Under the pieces are notes generated by a model. The model was not told the origin of the DNA. It searched no databases and saw only the letters and a program-made list of their open reading frames with translations. Shown here piece after piece: positions 1-5,134 of a stretch of DNA of 7,387 bases (position 1 is its first letter; each line of letters starts with the position of its first letter). Position numbers and translations under genes: made by a program. Where the stretch lies: contig JAPLUX010000015.1 in NCBI GenBank assembly GCA_026397455.1, forward strand, positions 1 to 7,387, read 5' to 3'. The DNA is from Candidatus Aenigmatarchaeota archaeon. Its GTDB lineage: Archaea; Aenigmatarchaeota; Aenigmatarchaeia; CG10238-14.

Positions 1-1745
1 TTTCCTTCTAACATCATGATACCGACTGCATAATTCTTTAATTCAGTTGGTACTATCGTTCCTTTTGTATTATCATAAGTGTAGTTAACTTGACCTATTT
101 TGAATGTTGTTGATGTAGAACCAACTTTGAATGTTGGTGATGTTGAACTATCCGCAGTAGGAAGAATTACTACATCAGCGTAATTGAACTTTGTGTAACT
201 ATTAACAAAATGAATATATTCACCGTTCTTTGCTTTAATTCCAGGTAAGAAAGATATGTATCCAGGTACACTATAAGTTGCTCCTGTATCTCCTGGATAA
301 ACAGTTACATCATTCCATGTTACTTTTACATAACTATCTGTCTTTACAGTCTTGTTGTAGACTGCAACATAATACATTTGACTTCCTATTTGCATGGATA
401 CATTACAGAAGCCTTTACCACAATTAGTATACGGAGAAATTGTCTTTTCATATATTGCCCCAGTAAATACATCCTTGAAACTTACTGTATCTGTTGGCAT
501 TACCTGACCGGTGGGTACGTTAGTCAACTGTAATAGGTGTGTATCGTCACCTTGATTAACGACTAGATAATGTCTGTATAATACTGGATCACCTTCTTTT
601 ATGATGATTTTGTATTGGTTGCTATTCATCAACCATATAGTTGGTGTTGATGTTAAAGCTGATACGTTGTTGTATGCAAACTCTAGTGTCTTTTCGTTCT
701 TGTAATAATCTTGGAATTTAATTGTCATCGTTCTGTCTCCACTGTAAGTTATAAGCATTGTGTCGCTATTCAGATCATCTAAAGCTGGAGTCGTACTCGT
801 GAATTCCAATTTGAACGTCTTCCAGACAGGATCAGTGTATGATTTTCCTATTTGTATGTCATCTTTTTCTGAGTCCTGTGCTGATGTTAAAATCTTGAAT
901 GAAGATATTTCATTAGTACTTGAGATCCCAATAATCTTAACCAAAGTATTATCTACATAATTAGTTGTATCAAATAACACTTCTTGTCCATCTTCTAATG
1001 TTAACTTCTGCGAACCTAAATCCAATTTCATTGAGCTTACCTGAGCTTCCTTAGAATAATAATAGATATTAGACACATAGACATCTATACCAGCTATATT
1101 GTATGTGTTTCCTTTTGTTACTGACTTTGTTACACCATTAACACTTATAACACCTATTGTTGTACCACTTACACCTTCTACTTTTATTGTGTATTCGGTT
1201 CCATTGATTGTTACTTTCTGTTCTTCACCTTCTTTCAAGGTGACTGTGTTAGATTCACCATATAATACCAACTTATTATAGAAAGAACCACTTCCAATCG
1301 CATAATCTCTTCCAAATAATTTTATTGTATTAAATGTTACATTATTAGAGTTAACCGGTATGTTCTTACTGAAAAAAACTCTTGTCGTGTAAGTTGGATA
1401 AACTGGGTTTGTTGACATGCTTATGAGGAGTTTTGGGTCTATTAAGTCTCCACCACTAGTAGAATAATAGACATGAGCATTACCATTCAGTTCTATATAT
1501 TGTTTATAGGGATATGAAACACCATTATCATCTATTACTTCACCACTCTTCAACAGGGTTGGTAAGTCAGTGGATGTTATACTATCTCTTGCGTTGTTTA
1601 ATGCCTCACCGATAATGATTCTATTGTATACTGTATCTAAACTTGCACCTTCTCCAGTTACCTGTGATAAAACAGGGAAGAATAAGAACGGGATAATAAA
1701 CAGACAAATAGAAATATAGATAAGTTTTAAATTCATTTCATTCAT
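1..1745 (-). CDS. Large secreted S-layer-type surface protein (5' part; continues past the left edge)
   Basis: The minus strand is open without a stop from the ATG at 1745 to the window edge, giving 581 residues of an unfinished protein. Residues 6-27 are a hydrophobic signal peptide, with likely cleavage after VLS at 26-28. The rest is rich in Thr, Ser, Tyr, Asn and Val, as expected of beta-sandwich surface proteins, and holds several N-glycosylation sequons (NVT, NGT, NVS, NKT, NYT). Residues about 161-256 form a module (LKEGE, NGTEYTIKV, VNGVTKSVTKG, LTLEDGQEV) that, from memory, resembles modules common in DPANN secreted and S-layer proteins; the preceding LFGRDYAI also fits S-layer proteins. 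The only cysteines seen are C442 and C447, probably a disulfide loop. The start at 1745 is preferred over the in-frame ATG at 1736 because GGTGGG lies 7 bases upstream. It is the last gene of the envelope block but has its own promoter. The C-terminus, and so any anchor or sorting signal, lies outside the window. The open frame is certain; the S-layer role is probable. Confidence 0.8.
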   Translation of the reverse strand, partial: MNEMNLKLIYISICLFIIPFLFFPVLSQVTGEGASLDTVYNRIIIGEALNNARDSITSTDLPTLLKSGEVIDDNGVSYPYKQYIELNGNAHVYYSTSGGDLIDPKLLISMSTNPVYPTYTTRVFFSKNIPVNSNNVTFNTIKLFGRDYAIGSGSFYNKLVLYGESNTVTLKEGEEQKVTINGTEYTIKVEGVSGTTIGVISVNGVTKSVTKGNTYNIAGIDVYVSNIYYYSKEAQVSSMKLDLGSQKLTLEDGQEVLFDTTNYVDNTLVKIIGISSTNEISSFKILTSAQDSEKDDIQIGKSYTDPVWKTFKLEFTSTTPALDDLNSDTMLITYSGDRTMTIKFQDYYKNEKTLEFAYNNVSALTSTPTIWLMNSNQYKIIIKEGDPVLYRHYLVVNQGDDTHLLQLTNVPTGQVMPTDTVSFKDVFTGAIYEKTISPYTNCGKGFCNVSMQIGSQMYYVAVYNKTVKTDSYVKVTWNDVTVYPGDTGATYSVPGYISFLPGIKAKNGEYIHFVNSYTKFNYADVVILPTADSSTSPTFKVGSTSTTFKIGQVNYTYDNTKGTIVPTELKNYAVGIMMLEG

Positions 1746-1752
1746 AACAAAA

Positions 1753-1758
1753 CCCACC
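1753..1758 (-). promoter_or_regulatory. Shine-Dalgarno site of the S-layer-type gene
   Basis: GGTGGG on the minus strand ends 7 bases before the ATG at 1745. It is 16 bases from the alternative ATG at 1736, so it decides the start in favour of 1745. Confidence 0.6.
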
Positions 1759-1779
1759 TAATAATATTTGTTTTTTTGT

Positions 1780-1787
1780 CTTATAAA
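1780..1787 (-). promoter_or_regulatory. Archaeal TATA box of the S-layer-type gene
   Basis: TTTATAAG on the minus strand matches the archaeal TATA consensus and is centred about 39 bases before the start codon at 1745. The usual spacing of about 25 bases to the transcription start would place that start near the GGTGGG site, giving a very short leader. The box directly abuts the stop codon (1788-1790) of the upstream small membrane-protein gene, so the surface-protein gene can be transcribed separately from, and probably more strongly than, its neighbours. The last point is inference. Confidence 0.6.
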
Positions 1788-2183
1788 TCAACATGTTAAT
1801 GATGCAGAATCTTTCTGTCTGTTATCAACGCATAAAACATAATTCTTATTGCCAGAATCTTTCCATGCACAACTGGCTTGGAAGGAATCATAGTTGATCG
1901 TACCATAACATTTTGAATCCCCAGAACACGAGTCTCTGCTTATTTGGTAAGCCTTACCGAGACAGTTGGAAACTAGAATTTTAGCCTTTACAATACATTC
2001 GCCAGTGGTTGATACTGAAAGTGAAGCTTGACACTTCTCCCTGAAAACGACCCCTAAAGTCTCGAAGAAATTCGTTCCTGTCGTCTCATATTGAACGAAG
2101 AATGCTATGAAAAAAATACCCAGTACTATCAAGATAAAAGTTAAACCAATCTTCGATGCCTTAACTATAGCAGGTTCCATCAT
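1788..2183 (-). CDS. Small membrane-anchored cysteine-rich extracellular protein, unknown function
   Basis: I do not recognise a family for these 131 residues. Residues about 12-30 form one hydrophobic segment preceded by K8 and K11, so the N-terminus is probably inside and residues 31-131 outside. The outer part holds eight cysteines (51, 63, 74, 86, 92, 105, 118 and 131), the last being the final residue; the even number and outside location suggest four disulfides. The N-terminus could alternatively be read as a pilin-like class III signal, but I see no convincing cleavage site. Two adjacent ATGs (2183 and 2180) could start it; the only Shine-Dalgarno-like motif (AAAGG) is weak and 11 bases from the first. 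It lies 23 bases after the NEW3/CARDB-like gene and 42 bases before the S-layer-type gene, which suggests a role in the cell envelope. The gene is very likely real, judging by its clear membrane segment and packing with its neighbours. Confidence 0.8.
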   Translation of the reverse strand: MMEPAIVKASKIGLTFILIVLGIFFIAFFVQYETTGTNFFETLGVVFREKCQASLSVSTTGECIVKAKILVSNCLGKAYQISRDSCSGDSKCYGTINYDSFQASCAWKDSGNKNYVLCVDNRQKDSASLTC

Positions 2184-2206
2184 ATTTAATTAAACCTTTA
2201 ACTTTT

Positions 2207-2764
2207 TTATTCTTTCCCTTTTTCGGAATAGAGTGCTTTGAAAAAAAACTTTATGCATATGATTATCATGATAGAACCAGACAAGACCATTATGCCTATC
2301 AACGTGTTCTTCGTTACTTCAAGTGCAGGTTTGGATTCTTCTGTTTTCTTTAATGTCTCTCCTGTTTGCTTGCTGTAACCTTTGACATTCAAAGTCATTT
2401 TGACAGTTTCAGAAGTTTCATCGCTTTTCATCGTTACGGTTAAATCATGAAAACCAGTAGTAATGTTCTGGTTGTATATTGATACGGAAAAAGTTGAAGA
2501 TTGATTTATATTCAGGTTATCTAACAGATGAGGAGAAATAGAGTAAGAATTTTCTGTTATACCCGATAGAATAACGACGATATTGTGCAGAATTGTTGAC
2601 CCATCATTCTTTACTGTTATCGTGAACTCGTTTCCCACGTCCTGGTAAACATCGAAAGACCGTGGCATCGAAAACGTAATTATGGCTTCTGATGTAGTAT
2701 TCTGTGAGTATACAATTTCTAAAAGCAAAATCAATAAGAATATGCTAAGATACTTTAATTTCAT
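2207..2764 (-). CDS. Single-pass surface protein with a NEW3/CARDB-like Ig-fold domain
   Basis: This 185-residue protein has a clear signal peptide (residues 1-20, ending VYS before Q21). One beta-sandwich domain follows at about residues 28-128, with the pattern of NEW3/CARDB/COG1361-type domains: FTITVKNDGS in the second strand, NIVVILSG, then FSVSIYNQNITTG and HDLTVTMKSD. A charged linker rich in Lys, Glu and Thr spans 129-150, a transmembrane helix 153-175, and a short basic tail (KALYSEKGKE) lies inside. Sequons NTT, NQS and NIT may be glycosylated. The topology is that of a type I membrane protein with a single Ig-like module displayed outside. It is the first gene of the minus-strand envelope block, with its ATG directed by a partial AGTGA Shine-Dalgarno at short spacing. 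I see no PGF-type archaeosortase signal before the C-terminal helix. Adhesion or envelope scaffolding is plausible, but no specific partner can be named. Confidence 0.82.
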   Translation of the reverse strand: MKLKYLSIFLLILLLEIVYSQNTTSEAIITFSMPRSFDVYQDVGNEFTITVKNDGSTILHNIVVILSGITENSYSISPHLLDNLNINQSSTFSVSIYNQNITTGFHDLTVTMKSDETSETVKMTLNVKGYSKQTGETLKKTEESKPALEVTKNTLIGIMVLSGSIMIIICIKFFFKALYSEKGKE

Positions 2765-2776
2765 GTTTTCACTTTA

Positions 2777-2784
2777 TTTATAAT
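2777..2784 (+). promoter_or_regulatory. Candidate TATA box of the plus-strand nuclease run
   Basis: TTTATAAT lies 36-43 bases before the ATG at 2820. It is placed as expected for archaeal transcription starting near 2807, with a leader of about 13 bases carrying a partial Shine-Dalgarno (GAGAGTGG at 2808-2815). It interleaves with the divergent promoter on the other strand. Confidence 0.45.
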
Positions 2785-2798
2785 TTATCTTTTAACAA

Positions 2799-2806
2799 TT
2801 AAATAT
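2799..2806 (-). promoter_or_regulatory. Candidate TATA box of the minus-strand envelope block
   Basis: ATATTTAA on the minus strand lies 35-42 bases before the ATG at 2764, which is suitable for a transcription start about 13 bases before the gene. The whole region is AT-rich, so the exact box is uncertain. Confidence 0.35.
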
Positions 2807-2819
2807 TGAGAGTGGATTA

Positions 2820-3488
2820 ATGCAGACGATTCTTAAGCCAGATGATAAACTCGTGGTCATGATTGATTTTAGGGAGAACGGTTGTTCTGTGAAGGGTTAT
2901 CTAGAGGATTTAGGCGCGATAGTTAAATCGGTTTCCCTCAGTGTCGGGGATTTCATCTGTTCTGACCGTGTATGCGTGGAAAGAAAGACGGGTGATGATT
3001 TCGTATCGTCCATCATCGACGGAAGGGTGTTCAGACAAGCAGAAGAACTCAAGAATAATTTCTCAAAACCAGTCATGATAATAGAAGGTAATAGTTTCAG
3101 GGAAAATATGAACGATAATGCGGTAAAAGCGGCATTGGCGTCTATCGTGTTGGATTATGAGATTCCAGTGATAATGACAAGACATGAACAAGAAACGGCA
3201 AAGATGATATTCTGGCTTGCAAAGAAAGAACAGGTGGTTTCAAACAGGATGGTCGGGATAAAGGGGAAGAAAAAGCCAAAAGAAATAAAGGATTTACAGG
3301 AACGTGTTGTCTCTGGCTTACCAGGAGTTTCAGCCGTATTGTCTAAAAGGATATTGGAAAAGTTCAAGACGATTAAAGAGTTTGCTAACGCAGATGAGAA
3401 TAAAATATCAGAAATAAAAGGCGTTGGTAAAAACCTAGCAAAGAAATTACACAAAATAATTAACGAAGAATACGGAGGGAATGCGTGA
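2820..3488 (+). CDS. ERCC4 (XPF/Hef-type) structure-specific endonuclease with helix-hairpin-helix domain
   Basis: This 222-residue protein has the XPF/Hef nuclease core followed by a tandem helix-hairpin-helix domain, and no helicase domain. It is therefore the short XPF form known from Crenarchaeota rather than full Hef. Visible nuclease residues are D16, R18 and E19 (IDFRE), G43-D44, the catalytic E54-R55-K56-x3-D60 signature (ERKTGDD), R69 and Q73. The C-terminal hairpins are at about 164-182 (LPGVSAVLSKRI) and 197-214 (IKGVGKNLAKKL). Family members act as dimers and cut the 3'-flap or fork strand of branched DNA in repair and at stalled forks. The ATG at 2820 is chosen because the first beta strand before IDFRE needs it. 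I see no clear PCNA-binding motif at the C-terminus. It heads the plus-strand run and overlaps the next gene by four bases, pointing to coupled translation with a RuvC-like protein. Family assignment is firm; the physiological role is inferred. Confidence 0.92.
   Translation: MQTILKPDDKLVVMIDFRENGCSVKGYLEDLGAIVKSVSLSVGDFICSDRVCVERKTGDDFVSSIIDGRVFRQAEELKNNFSKPVMIIEGNSFRENMNDNAVKAALASIVLDYEIPVIMTRHEQETAKMIFWLAKKEQVVSNRMVGIKGKKKPKEIKDLQERVVSGLPGVSAVLSKRILEKFKTIKEFANADENKISEIKGVGKNLAKKLHKIINEEYGGNA
3474..3479 (+). promoter_or_regulatory. Shine-Dalgarno deciding a GTG start
   Basis: GGAGGG ends five bases before the GTG at 3485. An ATG at 3481 is closer but in another frame, so this site and the reading frame together fix GTG as the start of the DUF460 gene. 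Confidence 0.7.
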
Positions 3489-4144
3489 AACCAATAATAG
3501 TGGGTTATGATCCTGGCACTACTGCTGCTATCGCTATACTCGACACTAAAGGCCGTATACTTCTTCTAAAAAGTAAAAGAGGGTTTAAAAAAAGTGAAAT
3601 CATCAATCTTATCACAGAGATTGGCAAGCCGTTGATGATAGCGGGTGATAAGCATCCACTCCCGAAGAGTGTGGAAAAATTAGCAAGTTCTCTTGGTTGT
3701 AAGGCATACCATCCTATAAAGACATTGTCTGTATCTGAAAAGGAGAAAGTAGTCAATGAGTTTGCAGGGAAGATTAAAGATGAACATGAGAAGGATGCTC
3801 TAGCTTCTGCGATTAAAGCGTTCAATGCTTATTCGAAAGTTTTTGAAAAGACAGAGAATTTACTATCTTCTATAGGGATGAATGAGTTGTATGAAAAAGT
3901 AATATATTTGGTTATAAGTGGTGAAGTCGAGAACATCAATGGGGCTGTCAACAGGTTATTGACTGATTTCAGAAAAAACCAAGAAATCCCAAGAGTCAGT
4001 AAGGTTGTTGAAAAGGAATATTCTAACAAAGTTATCAAAGAATTAAAAGAAAGGATCAAAATTTTGGAGAATGATGTAATCATCCTGAAAAAATACAACC
4101 AGAGTTTGAAGGGCAAGCTGAAAGAAGATGGGGATAAGTTCTAA
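3485..4144 (+). CDS. DUF460/COG2433 RuvC-like RNase H-fold protein, N-terminal part (ends at an in-frame TAA)
   Basis: Residues 1-115 match the DUF460 (COG2433) RNase H fold related to RuvC and YqgF. The first strand carries the metal-binding D9 (IVGYDPGTT), a second acidic site is D55 (IAGDKHPLP), and the last is H101/D104 in HEKDALASA, the usual closing motif of the fold. A helical stretch (about 130-180) and a coiled coil (about 182-215) follow. The family is a predicted nuclease whose activity has, as far as I know, not been shown. The GTG start at 3485 is supported by GGAGGG and by the GTGA overlap with the nuclease gene. Normal family members continue through the coiled coil into a C-terminal domain and are longer. 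Here a TAA ends the frame inside the coiled coil, while the same frame resumes directly after it and encodes that C-terminal domain. It is therefore either a truncated protein, one half of a split pair, or part of a disrupted gene. Confidence 0.85.
   Translation: MKPIIVGYDPGTTAAIAILDTKGRILLLKSKRGFKKSEIINLITEIGKPLMIAGDKHPLPKSVEKLASSLGCKAYHPIKTLSVSEKEKVVNEFAGKIKDEHEKDALASAIKAFNAYSKVFEKTENLLSSIGMNELYEKVIYLVISGEVENINGAVNRLLTDFRKNQEIPRVSKVVEKEYSNKVIKELKERIKILENDVIILKKYNQSLKGKLKEDGDKF
4142..4144 (+). other. Single in-frame TAA interrupting the DUF460 gene
   Basis: Upstream and downstream parts are in exactly the same frame. After TAA come 14 sense codons (4145-4186, reading DYRNKLAEKKDVGH) that lead straight into the C-terminal piece. 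The residues on both sides are charged and coiled-coil-like. One base change, for example to a Lys, Glu, Gln or Tyr codon, would restore a single protein of 377 residues. Confidence 0.75.
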
Positions 4145-4186
4145 GACTACAGGAATAAACTTGCTGAAAAAAAAGATGTTGGTCAT

Positions 4187-4618
4187 TTGAGAGTCATTGA
4201 AAAGTTGAAGAACGAGTTGAAAGAAAAAGAATCCTTGATTGAATTCTTGAAATCATATAGAAATTTAGAATCGAGTGGATACGTTCCAGTTTTAGAAGTC
4301 GATGAAATAAACGATGATAAAATTAAAGAGTTGGACCAGAAGTTTGATTTAGTAGATAAGGTTGTCCTCGCCAACAGACTCGACAATGTTCAGGTACTGA
4401 ACGATTATAATATCAAAGCCTTGATAACCATGACAGAACCCGGTAAAAATATTCTAGAAAAAGTTGACTTTCCAGTCATCGCAAAAAAAGATATTTCCAT
4501 AGAGAAAGTGAAAGATATATCAGTCGTCAAGAAAGATGAGTTCGAAGAAGTGTTAAAAAAAGTAAGAAAAGCGGGTTTTGTTCAATGGATAGAAGGACAC
4601 AAAAAAAGAAAGTTTTAA
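4187..4618 (+). CDS. DUF460/COG2433 C-terminal part (same frame as the N-terminal piece)
   Basis: If translated separately, this would start at TTG 4187 and give 143 residues. Residues 1-25 continue the coiled coil (VIEKLKNELKEKESLIEFL). About 53-115 form an alternating strand/helix domain (VDKVVLANRLDNV, NIKALITMTEP, FPVIAKKDI) like the C-terminal domain of COG2433 proteins, and the end is basic (GHKKRKF). The TTG has no Shine-Dalgarno worth the name, unlike the GTG start of the N-terminal piece and the TTG start of the coiled-coil gene. The next in-frame ATG is at codon 82, inside the domain. Independent initiation is thus poorly supported, and this piece is best read as the rest of the interrupted DUF460 gene. 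It overlaps the archaeosortase-family gene by 34 bases. The reading frame keeps good sequence character right to its end, which argues against an old pseudogene. Confidence 0.65.
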   Translation: MRVIEKLKNELKEKESLIEFLKSYRNLESSGYVPVLEVDEINDDKIKELDQKFDLVDKVVLANRLDNVQVLNDYNIKALITMTEPGKNILEKVDFPVIAKKDISIEKVKDISVVKKDEFEEVLKKVRKAGFVQWIEGHKKRKF

Positions 4619-5112
4619 TTGATGTCATTATTTTCCTCATAAAATTCAACTTGTTACTGGTACCGTTCTATGCGATAATCTATTTTGACGTATCTTCCTA
4701 TCCCCTTCAGACTGCTTTTACGAATTTTATCGCTTTTATATTAAAATCGTTGAATTATCAGGTCAAGGCATCTGGGTTTTATCTGTTTATAGGCAAGGAT
4801 GAGTATCCGATAGATATATCGATGGATTGTATAGGCTGGAAGAGTGTTTATTCATTGTTTGCCCTAGTGTTTGCAACAGGTGGGAAAACGAGAGAAAAGT
4901 TGAAGTTTCTAGCTATCTGGATGCCTGTTTTGTTTATCATAAACATCCTAAGAGTTCTGATAACATTATTAATCGGCTTAAACTTCGGCATGCAACACAT
5001 AGAATTTGTCCATACATTCCTATGGCAAGAAGTGATGATAGCATCAATCATAATCATATGGTATTTCTGGTTGAAAAAGAGAAAATTAAATAGAGAGAAA
5101 AGAGAAAATTGA
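4585..5112 (+). CDS. Archaeosortase/exosortase-family transpeptidase-like membrane protein
   Basis: This is a 175-residue integral membrane protein with about four or five hydrophobic helices (roughly 11-33, 42-57, 86-97, 108-130 and 147-162). The three family signature residues are visible: C82 in DCIGWKS as nucleophile, R123 in NILRVL, and H143 in HTFLWQE (H138 is a less likely alternative). Archaeosortases and exosortases remove C-terminal tripartite signals from exported proteins and, in haloarchaea, help transfer them to a lipid anchor. The protein is smaller than ArtA of Haloferax and resembles the compact family members. The ATG at 4585 is the only sensible start. It lies inside the end of the DUF460 frame, with only a weak GGG upstream, so translation is probably coupled. 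Its substrates are not evident: the one complete single-TM surface protein in the window lacks a PGF-type motif, and the C-terminus of the S-layer-type protein is not visible. Family call is good; substrate and subtype are unknown. Confidence 0.83.
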   Translation: MDRRTQKKKVLIDVIIFLIKFNLLLVPFYAIIYFDVSSYPLQTAFTNFIAFILKSLNYQVKASGFYLFIGKDEYPIDISMDCIGWKSVYSLFALVFATGGKTREKLKFLAIWMPVLFIINILRVLITLLIGLNFGMQHIEFVHTFLWQEVMIASIIIIWYFWLKKRKLNREKREN

Positions 5113-5123
5113 TATATAGGCTT

Positions 5124-5130
5124 GAGGTGA
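5124..5130 (+). promoter_or_regulatory. Shine-Dalgarno deciding a TTG start
   Basis: GAGGTGA ends four bases before the TTG at 5135, the strongest ribosome-binding site in the window. The GTG within it (5127-5129) is in a different frame, so TTG 5135 is the best start for the coiled-coil gene. Confidence 0.7.
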
Positions 5131-5134
5131 AGAC

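Noticed and set aside
760..1281. Plus-strand frames at 760-960 and 1099-1281
   Set aside because: They are antisense to the continuous S-layer-type frame, which has a signal peptide and family features.
4167..4174. Run of eight A in the DUF460 gap, considered as a frameshift or slippage site
   Set aside because: The two DUF460 parts are already in the same frame, so no shift is needed; only the TAA has to be explained.
3155..4386. Several minus-strand open frames opposite the nuclease and DUF460 genes (3155-3454, 3505-3825, 3829-4116, 4183-4386)
   Set aside because: They lie opposite clearly recognised protein domains, have no ribosome-binding sites, and encode hydrophobic Ser/Phe-rich products typical of antisense frames.
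4827..5093. Alternative plus frame (4827-5093) and minus frame (4848-5057) inside the archaeosortase gene
   Set aside because: The archaeosortase frame carries the family Cys, Arg and His motifs and membrane helices; the others show no structure.
5112..5118. ATATATAG-like box before the coiled-coil gene, considered as a promoter
   Set aside because: It lies only about 20 bases before the TTG, too close for a transcript that includes the GAGGTGA site; co-transcription with the archaeosortase gene is simpler.
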